A stretch of DNA of 64,000 nucleotides from Maratus speciosus (GCA_963932465.1 OZ010798.1:19700981-19764980), one strand, 5' to 3'; shown: positions 45,396 to 56,834, numbered from the stretch's first letter. The notes: generated by a model from the sequence alone, not told the origin. Numbers and translations: made by a program.

Positions 45396-45855
45396 TATGC
45401 ATTACTAATAATTTAAAACATGAAAAAAAGGACACATGCTGCACATGTAAGTATATAATGCCATACAGCTTTAAAGTTTAAGTATTATGTTTTTATAATA
45501 AAGATTAAAGTATTTTTAAAGCATAAATTCCTTCAAATATAAAATAACTTTTTTTTATTAATTTTTTTTTTCTCCAAATAAAGTGTCATTGAAACAGGTT
45601 AACTTTGTGTCAGTTATTGGTTTTTCAAAATAGGGTTGGTGTCTGTTACAGGAGATATTGACTACATTTATGAAAAAAATTAATTTTTAATAATACAAGG
45701 TGTAATTTTTCAAAATTTTGTCAACAATAATTTTTTAATGTCCTACTATCCTTTCAAAAAGTACAAAATTGATCTAAAATTTTGTAATAGTGATTCGAAC
45801 AAGAAAGAATCTTTGCGATATCAGTTACTGGGGGTTTCACCCTAGGCTAGTGTTT
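45396..45855. other. unassigned AT-rich spacer
   Basis: No recognised feature. Confidence 0.4.
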
Positions 45856-47275
45856 TTTGATTCATCTTGGAAAAGAAATTCTTTTTCAGTAATTAATATA
45901 TTTCACAATGCATTTCAGTAATCAAAATATATCTCAATATTGTAGGGGAGAATGAATATATTCCAAGATCTTTTATTATAGAAATGGTATAGGTCCGTGT
46001 TCTTTCATTCAACCTGAAAAAAAAATCTTTTTCAACAATTAATATAATTCAATATATTTAATAATCAAAATATATTTCAATATTTTGGGGGAGAAAGCAT
46101 GAACTCCAAGATCTTTTCTTTTGGAAACGGTATAGCCTCATGTTCTTTCATTCAACCTGGAAAAGAAATTCTATTTCAATAAATATATTTCACAATACTT
46201 CAATAATGAAAATATATCTCAATAGTGCAAGAAGAGAATGAATAAATTCGAATATTTTTTCTTTTGGTAACGGTATACGATCATCTTCTTTCCTTCATCC
46301 TGGAAAAGAAATTCTTTTTCAATAATTTATATAATTAAAGGTATTTCATAATATATTTCAATAACTGAAATGTATCTCAATATATGGCTTGCACATGACG
46401 TCACATGTCTGGCATCGCTTCCTATGGCGCACAGATATAAGGTGAATGTGGCTACATTTGACTATTAGATTTATTTGCACTATAATAATAAAAATAAGAA
46501 AGATCTAAATTAACCCTTTATGTACTGAATTATGAATTCATGAAAATTTTTACCTTGTAAAGCATTTTTCGTGAATTGTTTAAACTACATTAGAAGATTT
46601 ACATAATCATTTAATAAATTTTAGAAGGATTTTAGAAGGATTGAAGGATTTAAAAGGATTAACTAAATTTGATTTTATAGGGATTTTGTGCAACATTTAT
46701 AACCCCACTCAAATCTTTTATTTTAAATCTTTTTCTTAGTATTTTGTAGACTTAGGAACTGTACAAATATAATGTTCTTAGAATAGAAATATAGAAATAT
46801 TTCCGAATTGAAAAACAACCCCCCCCCTTCCCCACACACAACGCCAAGAAAGCTGAAAAGATGCAAAGGCAAAAGAAATCATCCTTTTAAAAATAGTTTT
46901 GTTTTGTGTAACCCATAATGCTTTTGGAACAAGATAAAGTAATGTATCTATAACTCATTCTAAACTGTATTACAACTAAGCGATGTATTAAAGGAATTTT
47001 ATAACAAATTATTTTAATGGTACTTTTAAGTACCGTCATCAAGTAGATAAAGAGAAAGATAACACGTGCTTTTAACGGCAAATGGAGAGTTCTGACGTTC
47101 CGTTTGTGCTCCAGATGCAATAGTATCAGTCGTTGCTAATAACAACGTGACGTCAATGCAAGCCGTAAGTGTAGGGGGGAATGCATAAATTCCAAATTTT
47201 TTTTCTTTTAGAAACGACATACGATCATGTTCTTTCCTTCATCCTGAAAAAGTAAAATATTTTTCAATAATTGAC
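45856..47275 (+). repeat. ~145-bp AT-rich tandem repeat, split by a MITE-F-containing block
   Basis: Units with 'ttcatcctggaaaagaaatt', 'tttcaataattaatataatt' and 'gaatgaat..attccaa.at' occur near 45862, 46005, 46152 and 46295, and one more near 47170-47275. The gap (46390-47165) contains MITE-F copy F2 and ~110 bp of other sequence. Confidence 0.7.
46510..47053 (+). mobile_element. MITE-F copy F2 (piggyBac-like)
   Basis: TTAACCCTTTATGTACTGA at the left. The right end 'tcaagtagataaagag' has lost its TTAA. A C-run lies at 46819-46826. Same internal order as F1. Confidence 0.65.
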
Positions 47276-47571
47276 ACGTTTAAAAACTGTGCATGTAAGA
47301 CACTAATTTTGAGTAACAGAATTAAGTGCATGAAGGATATCTAGACCTATCAATCTTACAGGGTGTCTCAAAAAGTTTGAAACAGAGTTTCATTTTTTCC
47401 ATTTTGAAGATATTATGTAGTCACAATAAACTGCAAAATTGTTCAAAACAAGGTAAGAAACCAAGATTATGTTGATGAAATAGTCCTGTCCTTAATTTTC
47501 AAAGAATTACTCTTTATTTAAAATTTCTATATATACGGTCCCTGGATTATGTACTTTTTTTTTCGAAAATC
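47276..47571. other. unassigned
   Basis: No gene. 'cttacagggtgtctcaaaaa' at 47356 resembles a generic transposon terminus but has no partner. Confidence 0.3.
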
Positions 47572-47973
47572 TTAAGGGTGTATTCGAAAAAAATGTTTTG
47601 TCCACCCTCAACAGCTCGAAATTTTCTGAGACATTTTCAGACTCATTTTTAAAAGTAAAAACATGAAACTTGCTGGAGGTGATTTTTGAAGACATGTGTA
47701 ACGTGCCGTGTGATTTCATTTTCAGTTCAATTAATTAGAATTTGATTTTTAAACAATTATTTTCTCAGTATGACCATTTTTCTCATTCCCAGATCGCCCG
47801 CTTCGGAAAATTCGGTTCAAAACTCCAACTTTGACAGCGTTTAATACAATATTTTCTGCATTTATCAAAAAATTGAGAAGCACGGCACATTATGTAGTTT
47901 CAAAATAAGAGAATTTCCCAGTTTGATGCGTTTGCAAGCAAAAATGAATTTTAAAATGAATCTGAAAATAAGC
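47572..47973 (+). mobile_element. MITE-A copy A9, right end truncated
   Basis: TTAAGGGTGTATTCGAAAAA at the left; the sequence runs to 'gaatctgaaaataagcat' and is cut just before the usual terminus by the following foldback element. Confidence 0.75.
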
Positions 47974-48062
47974 ATAAAAAATCACAAATTTACTAAATGG
48001 TGTATACAAAATGTTGTAACGTTAAAAACTAAACAAAACATTGAAATAAAATTATAACAATC

Positions 48063-48099
48063 GATGTTTCGGTCATCACCTATCACCATCTTCAGGAAA
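48063..48099 (-). ncRNA. hammerhead-like core motif (degenerate), left arm
   Basis: On the minus strand: CTGAAGA, a short stem GGT...ACC, then GAAAC. The order and core bases agree with a hammerhead ribozyme core (CUGANGA ... GAAA), but a convincing stem I is not visible. The inverted partner at 48868-48897 reads CGATGA instead of CTGANGA and keeps GAAAC. Confidence 0.25.
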
Positions 48100-48116
48100 G
48101 AGTTGTTACATTGCTT

Positions 48117-48540
48117 TTAAGGGTGTTCTCAAATCCAAAAGGGCAACTTTCTGACATAAGATTTAATTTATTTTTGTTCATGCATGAAACTGGCTGGTGT
48201 TGTTGTTCAGAACTATGTCATTGAGCTGTTTTTTCCATTTTTTTGCAAACGCAGATGTTTTAGAAAATAATGTCAAACTGGGCGTTTTGAGCCGAATTTC
48301 CGCGCGAAGGAAGAAAGAGACTCAATAGCGGGCGAGAAACGTGTTTGTCACGTGATAAAAATGGCTTATAACTCAATAGGTAATTCATTTATTAAAAAAT
48401 GAAAAAAAAAAATAGTTCAATTCCAAATCGTTTCCATGGCCAGGCTTTCCAATTTTATACCTTTCCGTTAGAAAAATGAATTTGTAAATGTGTCAAAACG
48501 TTTTGCGCTTGTTGAGCAGAGCAGTTAAGAACAGCCTTAA
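48117..48540 (+). mobile_element. MITE-B copy B8
   Basis: TTAAGGGTGTTCTCAAATCC to GTTAAGAACAGCCTTAA, bounded by TTAA. The opposite arm of the enclosing foldback reads 'gttctttaaaagcaatg', the unoccupied target. Confidence 0.8.
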
Positions 48541-48614
48541 AGAGCAAAGTGGCCTTACGAATTTTTCCGATTCAAGACAGCTTCACTGTAAAAAAAAAAA
48601 AAAATAAAATAAAT

Positions 48615-48810
48615 AAAGGACTAAAACATGGAAATACTACTGGCAATGGAGACGTCCATACTATTTCCGTATTTTAACGGAAGTTTTCCCCCGTAAATGC
48701 AAAAAAACACGGAAATTGTTCTGTAATTTACCTGAAAAAAGTTCCGTTAAAATACGGAAATAGTACTGGCGTCTCGATTGCCAGCAGTAATTCCGTATTT
48801 TAGTCCATTT
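48615..48810. repeat. inner palindrome of the 48-kb foldback
   Basis: 'actggcaatggagacgtcc' and 'atttccgtattttaacgga' on the left recur inverted on the right ('ttaaaatacggaaatagtac', 'tctcgattgccagcagt'). The centre lies near 48712. 'attttccgtaaa'-type words are reiterated. Confidence 0.65.
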
Positions 48811-48982
48811 TCTTTTACAACGTTGACTTTGTTCTTTAAAAGCAATGTAACAATTTTTCCCGATGATGGTCATAGGTGATGACCGAAACGTCGATTGTTA
48901 TAATTTTATTTTATTTTAATATTTTGTTTAGTTTTTAACTTTACAGCCTTTCGTATACACCTAGCAAACTTGTGATTTTTTT

Positions 48983-49429
48983 ATTTTCACGTTATTACTG
49001 AACCTTTTTATGGTGTAAATGTTCAGCTATTTTACCAATAATTACCTGTTTTGCAAATAACATCTATTAACAGATATTTATATTTTAGAAGCAATTCTTT
49101 AATTTTGTATGCATAAAAATTTCAATGGAATGTTCCGGTTTCGGCTTTAACATAGTGAAATATATATTTCGAAATTTTCCAAGAAGTATTCATGAATCAG
49201 TTCCCTTGGTGACACTTTCTAGATAAGTGGAAATGATCCTAAACGAGGATAATACTGCGAGTAATGGCGGTCACAGGTTGTGACTCTTATATAAAAAAAT
49301 AAAGCAAAAGTAAAATAAATAACGTAAAAAAGAAAGAAGAAAATAGATGTCATTTCTGAGAATGACAGAATGACATACCACTGACATAACACTCCTTCGG
49401 CAGCGCCCTCTTCATTAAAAGTCATTCCG
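48983..49429. other. unassigned
   Basis: No recognised element. A 142-codon minus-strand frame (49219-49647) spans this and the GC-rich patch; its product is hydrophobic at both ends and unfamiliar, and it is probably chance. Confidence 0.35.
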
Positions 49430-49620
49430 ATACTGCAATTAAATCTATAATTTGTCACTCGTGGCGCCAAGGCGGGGCGGAGGCAGAACCGCCCCTTGGG
49501 TCGTAGGGCACGCCTCCTTGCGACACTGACGCATTGGTGTGGAACATCAAAAACAAAGATGGCGGGCCTTGAAAGAAAAACCAGAACGCTTAATGACATT
49601 TTAAAAGTTTCTGTTAAGAT
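49430..49620 (+). promoter_or_regulatory. CpG/GC-rich patch followed by an ATG in good context
   Basis: The only non-repeat GC-rich segment in the window: it contains 'aaggcggggcggaggcag' (GC-box-like) and several CpGs. About 90 bp later comes 'caaagATGGCGG' (ATG at 49559) opening a frame MAGLERKTRTLNDILKVSVK that soon runs into MITE-B-like sequence at about 49657. This could be a TATA-less promoter and first coding exon of a host gene, or the end of a GC-rich transposon. I do not recognise the peptide, and no clear splice donor is evident. Confidence 0.2.
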
Positions 49621-49816
49621 GATTTTTAAAAAATATATTATTTTCAACGCGAAAATTTCTCACACATTTATTTTACAGACTCATTTTTGAAAGTAAAAGC
49701 ATGACACTTGCAGGAATGACTATTGAAGTGATTTGTAAACACACAGTTTTATCAATGTTTTGATAAAGGCATTGCATCTTTTGCTATAAGCGATTGTTGT
49801 CTTATGACGGTTGTTT

Positions 49817-50812
49817 TTAGATGCGTTCGTAATTATATAAATACGTAGCACCTATACACTGCAAATTCGTGAAACACTTTTGCAACACTAAATGAACATA
49901 ATAATTAATACTTCTGATTAAAATAATTTTCGATTGCATTGTGAATGTGTTGCGAATGTGTTGTGCCAAATAAAAAGATTGTGCAAAACGTGTTGTTAAA
50001 AATTTCAAGAGGAGAAAGTGTGTTTTCAAAGCATTCGTTTTTAAAATTGTGTTATAAATATTTAATAAATAGTATGTTTTAAGTATGTGTGTGTGTGTGT
50101 TATTTTAAAGGCACCATATAGAAAGTGTTTTGAAAGTGTTTTGCATGTGTTGTTTTATAGTGTTCTAAATTGTGTGGTGTTTATAATGTGTTGTTAATTT
50201 GATGACAAAGTGTTGTGCAGCACAACACTATTGTAAGAAAATATTTTCATCTTTACCAGTTCAATTAAAAGTGTCGTTCTGTAAATCAGTAGTGCTGCCA
50301 TCTGTTGCAGCGGAATCAAAACGGTATTGATCCTTCAGTCCTTTGTAGTCTTATGAAACACTGGTCGGGAAGTGGCGACATCTTTTAGCATATTTCACAA
50401 ACAAGGTGAAGACGGAATAATATTTTACACTATTTCTTACAAATACAAGATTTATGAAGATTCTGCATATTAAATTCTGTCATATGGAAATGACAGAACT
50501 CCCCCTTAAACAGGACGGCATCACCATGGCAACCTAGAATCACTACCTACTATGGGATATCATTGAATTCATGACGTACGATAAGGTTTGATGGAATGAA
50601 GAAAACTTTTATTAATATCTTTTTAAGTTTTGGTTCCATTTTCATAAAATTGGAAAGGACTCGACCAAATTCTGCAACAATTCTATCTATTAAATTTCGA
50701 ACCATTCGGTTGGATAGTTTTCAAGCTATTTTAAGCAGACAGACGGACGGACCTGACCAGACGACGATTATATAGGTGTTACGTATTTATATAATTACGA
50801 ACGCGCCTAAAA
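49817..50812 (+). mobile_element. element K, copy 1, with inverted termini
   Basis: 'gcgttcgtaattatataaat' (49823 onward) recurs inverted as 'atttatataattacgaacgc' (50789-50808); with 'acgtag(c/t)acctata' the terminal repeats reach ~38 bp. A partial copy is at 34516-34926. The left part is occupied by segment J (49857-50235). An ACAGACGGACGGAC tract precedes the right terminus. Confidence 0.6.
49857..50235. repeat. segment J with reiterated GTGTTGT/GTGTTTT words
   Basis: GTGTTG or its inverse (CAACAC) occurs more than ten times, densest at 49940-50000 and 50120-50232, ending in GTGTTGTGCAGCACAACAC. Only AT-rich filler lies between. It may be a separate insertion inside element K. Confidence 0.45.
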
Positions 50813-50887
50813 ATGAATTTCTAAATGTGGCGAACATTAGCCAGTTTTTATTTGAGATCATCCGCTGTTTTAATCAATAGCGGTTTT

Positions 50888-51417
50888 AATTTTTTATATC
50901 CCAAATTATGAATTGAAAATTTCATCTCCTAAAGCATTTTTCGGGAATTTTCGAAGCTACATTAAAAGATTGACACTATCATTTAATACATTTTATAAGG
51001 ATTTTGCCTATTAAAATTGATTAATTAAATTTCAATTTATAGGGATTTTGTGCACTATTTATAATTCCACTCAAATCTTTTATTTATAATATTTTTTTAA
51101 GTATTTTATAGAATTAGGAAACGTGCAAATATAACGTTATCTTACAATAGAAATATTTCCGAACTGCCCCCCGCCCCCCCCCCCCCCCCCCAAATCTTTC
51201 AACGTCAAGAAAGCTGAAAAGATGCAAAGACAAAGGAAGTCTAATCCTTTTAAAAATATTTTTGTTGTATAGAACCCATAATGCTTTTGGAATAAGATAA
51301 AGTAAAGTATCTATAACTCATTCTAAACTGTATGACTACTAATAGATGTATTAAATGAATTTTATAACAAGTTATTTTAATGGTACTTATAAGTATCGTC
51401 AGTAGATAAAGGGTTAA
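50888..51417 (+). mobile_element. MITE-F copy F3 (piggyBac-like)
   Basis: The right end TCAGTAGATAAAGGGTTAA (TTAA 51414-51417) is intact; the left end is degraded ('ttttatatcccaaattatga'). The C-run (51168-51190) sits at the same internal place as in F1 and F2, so C-run length varies between copies. Confidence 0.65.
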
Positions 51418-51700
51418 CTCGACCAATAACTTGAAATAGTGGCGTATCTAGACTTATCACTTGGGAGAGGGCGGAGATACATTAAAAGTTTCTAAGAGGG
51501 AATCACAAAAAACGGAGAAAAATTCCGCTTTAAAAAGATTTTTATCATAGCAAGTAATGCATCTATTATATAATCAAAGCTGTTAAGATGGAATCGCATG
51601 GGACTGGAAAAATATTCCTTTTAGGCAGGTTTTCGTCTTAACAGGTATAATTCCATGGTTATACAACGTTTTTTTAAAACGGAATACTGAAATTTATCTA
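51418..51700. other. unassigned, with a pogo-like terminal remnant
   Basis: 'gttaagatggaatcgcatgg', 'ttttaggcaggt' and 'cgtcttaacaggt' (51570-51643) resemble decayed pogo-type ends like those near 44340. No gene. Confidence 0.35.
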
Positions 51701-52076
51701 CCGTATTTTATGGAAAAAACGCTGCGGCGTTTACGAGTTTAAAAGTTAATTTTTTTTCCATGTGCGGCGTTTACGATTTTTTTAAAATACCAACTGACTT
51801 TCCTTAATTTAAAAATTCATAAAAATATTTAAAACCGGATTTAAATATTTTAAACAAAACTTCAGACATCTTAAGATATTAAAAACGAGGCATCCTACAC
51901 TGCTCAGAAAACTTTGATTAAAGTTAGGTCAATGTGACGCTGTCGACAAATGTAGCGCTCCGATGGATGCGGCGTTTACAACGGGTGCGGCGATTACGAT
52001 ATTTTTAAGCTTATTCAGGCCAATTTGAGAAGTGTGGCGTTTACAACGGGTGCGGCGTTTCTTCCATAAGATACGG
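51701..52076. mobile_element. TA-flanked MITE V with GCGGCGTTTAC repeats
   Basis: CCGTATTTTATGGAAAAAAC at the left and GTTTCTTCCATAAGATACGG at the right, with TA at both borders (51699-51700, 52077-52078). The word 'gcggcgtttac' occurs about six times near both ends (51723, 51764, 51970, 52028, 52050). Non-coding, 376 bp. Confidence 0.7.
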
Positions 52077-52468
52077 TACTAAAAAGTATCTCAATAAATA
52101 GTAATTAAACCGAAGTAAGCAGCAAATTTAAAATTACATTTAAGAGCGTTCTCTCTCTACCCCCACCCCCGCACCTCTTTCAACACATTCTAGGACACAT
52201 TTTGAAACATATATGTATGACGTTTGCAATACTTAAATATTGAATAGTGCTTTTCATTTTCTCATAAATGAAATACATTTAGAATAGCAGCTCCCTGATG
52301 ATTTTTCCGAGACTACCACGTCCCGAAAATCGGCTTAAACTGCCAAATTTGATAGTATTTTCTGAATTATTTTTCATCATAAATTGTGGTTGATAGGAAG
52401 CTTTTTGTGTATTCAAAATTCAGAAACACTCAATTAGATTTATGATGTATTTTAAATGTAAATAAGGT
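52077..52468. other. unassigned
   Basis: No recognised feature; partly MITE-A/B-like by composition ('cagactcat'-type words are absent). A C-rich run lies near 52160. Confidence 0.3.
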
Positions 52469-53063
52469 TAGTAGGGGCAACTGGGATTTTATTCCATGAT
52501 TTTACAATGTGACTCTGGAGCTTCTGACAATTCAGCTTCAAAAAACTAATGTTCATTTGAATTAAAGTCTGAACTTCTGTAAATGTGTTCAGTCAGGTTC
52601 CCTCTATCAGACAGAAATGCTCAAAATTACATTTTGATATTTAAAAATATAAAAATAAGCATATTTCATCTTTCTTTCCTCATGGGTCCAGTTGCCCCAA
52701 AAATGGGGTAACTGGACCAGGGGGGTCTATGTTTCACACGCGTTCATATTTTTTCATATCGGATATTAGGTCCTGTTTGAAAAAGTGTAAACAACTTAAA
52801 AAAAATTAAACCAGGCAGATCATGTAAATTATATGTCAATAAACAGCATTGTAAGGGAAACCATTGCTGTCAATGTGTCTAATAAAAAGCACTAAAAGTG
52901 GAAATATTAGATTTATTTATACCAAAAACATAAAACTTAAGGAAGTATACTTATGTACTTTAGTATAGATAATAAGTATAAAAGTCACATGGGTATTTTA
53001 AGGAAAAAAATAGCAAGGTAAATCTATGAACAAACGGCTACGTAAGTACTTAAGTACTTTATC

Positions 53064-53192
53064 CAGGGGTCGCATTATATAGGGAAAATTTTATTGATCG
53101 TACCAGAACCCTTACAGAAAGGTGCGATGATGATATTATTTTCAAAATAGTGGTAGGAACGATAAAAGTTTCCCTATAGAATGCGACCCCTG
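53064..53192. mobile_element. MITE H, 129 bp, nested in R2
   Basis: CAGGGGTCGCATTATATAGG at the left and CCTATAGAATGCGACCCCTG at the right, ~24-bp terminal repeats of hAT-like CAGGGG type. A clear target duplication is not seen. Confidence 0.7.
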
Positions 53193-53223
53193 TGTATAGT
53201 ACAATTTCAAGGTCTGGCTATCT

Positions 53224-53436
53224 CGCTTTCAGGGGCAAGGTACTTGCATTCGTAAAATGTTGAAATAATTTAATTACACCAATATTTACAAGAGAATCTA
53301 TCTGAAAACAAGTAAAAGTATATTTTAGCGCACTTAATAAAGGTGAAATTTTCATAAAATTTAGGTGCCAATGTGGCAAAGGAATTAAAATTAAGTGATG
53401 CCATAACGGCATCACTGCCTCTCAAGGGGCCAAGAA
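53224..53436 (-). mobile_element. MITE-G copy G2, degenerate
   Basis: CGCTTTCAGGGGCAAGGTAC at the left to 'cactgcctctcaaggggc' at the right. It matches G1 (60301-60516) in inverse orientation over 'aaaatgttgaaataa' and 'aaatttaggtgcca'. The terminal TTAA is not preserved. Confidence 0.5.
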
Positions 53437-54007
53437 ATTTGGTTTGATACCACTCAATATGCTTTTTTTAAATTTCATTACATAATTTTAATAAGGTATT
53501 CCATAATTTTATTTATTGTGAGCAAAAAACAATGGAGAAATTTACTTCCCGTAGTAAGAGAAATACAAAAATATTATTTATAACTATTGGGGTAACTGGA
53601 TCCAGCATGGTCCAGTTACCCCATTCTTGAAAAATTTATGGGGTAACTGGGACACCGGGCTTACATTTGAAACATGAAGTAAATATGTATAGATACCCAA
53701 TAATATTAATGTAGTTATATGTCTAATCTTTAAAAAAAAAATGATTGTTTAATAAAAGTACTCACAGTATTTTAATAATCAGCCGAGGAAGTTCAACCAT
53801 GTAGACGTTGTTTTTAAAAAAAGAAACGTAAACTTTTGACAACCTATCACAGCAAAGTGAGAGTTATGATTGAGTTGATACACGTTGTTTTAGGAAGTAA
53901 GAGATTAAGGGGCATTGTTCACAAAAGCTAAAACTTAAAAAACACCAACAGTTTTTTATAAAATAGCCTATGACCCAGTTACCTCGTGGTTCCAGTTACC
54001 CCAACTA

Positions 54008-55757
54008 ACCTTAAAGCTTATTTCTAAGCAAAAAATTACACAACCATAGAACAACCTTCTCTGCTTATTTTACAATACTATGGAAATAAAATAACACATC
54101 ACAGTGCTGAACGAGCTGAATACCAAGTCTAGAGTACCAAGCATTTGAGTAAATTCTTTTTAAAAAGTCCAAGGCTTTGCAGTCCATATCGACAAGATGC
54201 CTCAACCCATGCATTACCTTAAATCGCAGATTTTCAACTGATAAATAGCAAATGTAAGCATTTTATAGATTTTTTTAAAACTAATTAAAATTAATAATGC
54301 ATTTTTAATCATCACATATCACGTTTTACACAAACAAAGCGTGTAAAGCGAGCCTGTGTATAACAGAAACTTGACTGAAATGGATATTTCGTGGTCTCTA
54401 CAAAATAACACACTTTCTAAGATGAAAACCTGTCCAAAACGGAATATTTTTTTGGTTCCTTTTGAATTTAATGTTAGCAGGTTTCATTACATTTTGCTAA
54501 ACTTTCGTAATTAAACTTTATATTTTCTACAAATTTTGGAGGGGCTGTAGCCCCCACCCCCGAATACGCCACTGACGCACAATGTTTGTCTAAAGTTAAT
54601 TAGGAAACATCTATCTTCAAAAATAAAAACAAGTACTTTAATTTTTATCTGACCTTGTCATTAACCAAAAATATCCTTTTTGTCTTGTAGGTAAAAGTTA
54701 GGGATTTCCAGTCAAAATAAAGATGTAACGATCGCCCGTCGAGAATCGTACAGGGTCACAGGTGGCGTTTTTATTCCTTTTTGTGTTGTTTATTAAATTT
54801 TTACACGCGAGGTCATAATAACATAGGCTCAAAATTGTTTTCCAACTGGCCGAAAATTTTAAAATGCAAACTTAATGAAGCCGGGTTGCATGCTATTATG
54901 TATTTTTCGTGATCTGAGGTGAATTTGTAAAAACGGATTTTTGCTTTTATATACGAAAAATTTCGCGCGCACAAGTGGGCCGAAATTACGCGTTCTTATT
55001 GCGAAAATATTACCAAGACTGTAATTAGACTTTTAGCCCCGGTACGGTATGCTATTTCTTTCTCCCAGCTTATTTTGTGTATTCCAAAAAATAACGTTAC
55101 CTTACAGAAGCCAGCCGTAAAACAAAGCACTACGATTAAATACTCTATAGCAAATTTTTTTAATTTCTAATCATCGCACATTTTCAGTTTTTATACCGTC
55201 GCATTGGAAAAAATTTTCTTTTCAATGCATTTTGTTTGAAAACTGTATGTCCATTTATTTTTTAAATATTAATTTTTTTTTGTAGTTTTTGGAGCCATTT
55301 GCTTAATATTGGCAACGGAAGTACCCCATTTCTGTAGAAAGTAAAGGAAAAATAGTTCTAAAATAGTAATTATATATTTTTGTTGCCATTTTCTCATAAC
55401 AACCGAAAGAAAATGTAATTAAAATACGTGCTATTTTGAAAAAAAATATAAATGAATGATTTCTGTTAAAACTATGGAGCTATTATAAACTATATTTAAT
55501 TTTCAGTATCTATGAATCATTAGATAGTCGCTTTTTTTGTCGATTTTCTTGAATGACGGCATCTTTCTGCTGCATTTGTGCATTATTTCGCGATAGTGAT
55601 GTGCTATACATGCTTTACTGTAGATGTTTAAGAGTAGATCGTAAATGTGGAATTCTTAAGCGGATGCGAATGACGTCATTTTACATAAAATAAAACGTGC
55701 GCTTTAAGTTTTAAAATTGAAATATGTTTTGTACTGCAGTAGAGTCCCGCTTAACCG
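54008..55757. other. 1.75-kb stretch without recognised genes
   Basis: Decayed pogo-type terminal words at about 54350-54480 ('aacagaaacttgactgaaat', 'aaaacctgtccaaaacggaa') and a C-rich end near 54550. 'cagtagagtcccgcttaacc' at 55738 is another pogo-like end leading into palindrome P2. No supportable coding sequence. Confidence 0.4.
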
Positions 55758-55955
55758 CGTTATTTTCTTCTTCTGATGGACTGGTGGCTTTCTATTATTA
55801 TGAAACAGCCATTACAAATGAAGCGTTAGGTGAAGATGAAAGAAAATCAGAGTTCTAACTTTTTACGACTGCTCTTTCATCTTCACCTAACGCTTCATTT
55901 ATAATGTCTCTTTCATAATAATAGAAACCACCAGTCCACCAGAAGAAAATGAAGT
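55758..55955. mobile_element. palindromic MITE P, copy P2
   Basis: Arms as in P1 (TTTTCTTCTTCTGATGGACT and the inverse AGTCCACCAGAAGAAAA; 'ttattatgaaacagccatta'). The centre reads 'aaaatcagagttctaacttt', inverse to that of P1. Confidence 0.7.
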
Positions 55956-56010
55956 AATGGAAATGTCGGGGGCGACACTAATTTCTGAAAAAGCAGAATT
56001 CCTGTTCTCT

Positions 56011-56011
<1 letters not shown>

Positions 56012-56058
<47 letters not shown>
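56012..56058. repeat. long poly-T tract
   Basis: An uninterrupted T-run of about 46. Confidence 0.95.
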
Positions 56059-56062
<4 letters not shown>

Positions 56063-56309
56063 GTTGATTGTCAAATTGCACTAATTTTTGATTGCACTAT
56101 TTTTTAAAGTTTAAACACAAGCCCAAAATGCATTTCTGAAAACGATTGAAAGAAATCTCATTGACTAATATCCTTAAATGTTAACTCTCCATTAACTGTT
56201 TACAATATTTTTTTTTCTCCTGGTACATTTGTTTATTTTCTAGAGTGTCCTCAAAAACAATTTTTTTTGGCACATTCTTAGAGATTTTATTAAGAGATAT
56301 TTTTTTATT
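56059..56309. other. unassigned AT-rich spacer
   Basis: No recognised feature. Confidence 0.3.
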
Positions 56310-56834
56310 ACCCGACTGCCAAGAAGGGTTATGTGTTTCACGCGTATCTGGGTATGTGGATTTATTTATACCCTCGAAACATCCCAACGGCTTGATGGAT
56401 TTTAATGAATGAGGTCTCCATCGATTCGTCTTAAACGTCCGATGGTTATAGGCTAGATTTTGCTTTTATAAATTAAAAATGGCGGTAGACACGAAAAAAT
56501 TTTTCTACGCACCCTATTGAGTGGCACATCATTGGATAGGTCTTCCAAAATTAAGACGATGTTTCATTGACTATTTTACAGTCAGAAGCTCCGTTTAAAT
56601 ATGACACAACCTGGAAGTTGTGTAGGTAGGATCTCTAGCTTGACTGCAACTCTAACCTTCATAGACATCTATAGGCCTCATCATAACAGTGTTTATAGAT
56701 AGGAACTAACCATTAAACACAACTTAAAAGTCATCAATGCAAGTAAATAATAATAAAAAATAGGTAAATAATATAAAAAATAGTTTAATATTGATGAGCA
56801 ATAATTAATTAGTTCGCTTTTTACGCAGTCGGGT
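56310..56834 (+). mobile_element. element L, copy 2, uninterrupted
   Basis: ACCCGACTGCCAAGAAGGG at the left and ACGCAGTCGGGT at the right: short terminal repeats (ACCCGACTGC/GCAGTCGGGT). It provides the empty site for HA2 (compare 11278/13198) and shows that the 18696 and 20972 fragments are its right end. Non-coding, 525 bp. Confidence 0.7.

Larger units (their letters stand above)
47974..48982. mobile_element. Penelope-type inverted terminal region with nested MITE-B and palindrome
   Basis: The arms 47981-48116 and 48833-48982 are inverted copies containing 'ttataacaatcga', 'gtttcggtcatcacctat' and 'caatgtaac'. Inside are MITE-B B8 and a further palindrome. The arm motif (CCTGAAGATGG ... 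GACCGAAAC, read outward) is typical of Penelope-like terminal regions. No coding sequence. Confidence 0.5.
52471..54005. mobile_element. TA-flanked element R2 with reiterated GGGGTAACTGG motifs
   Basis: GTAGGGGCAACTGGG at the left and CCAGTTACCCCAAC at the right, flanked by TA (52469-52470, 54006-54007). The terminal word GGGGTAACTGGACC or its inverse recurs at 52688, 52705, 53590, 53612 and 53640. Contains hAT-like MITE H and MITE G2. No transposase is visible. Confidence 0.65.

Noticed and set aside
49219..49647. 142-codon minus-strand frame, the longest unassigned one outside elements
   Set aside because: No recognised domain; its middle is the GC-rich patch and both ends are AT-rich hydrophobic filler. 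Kept only as a note.
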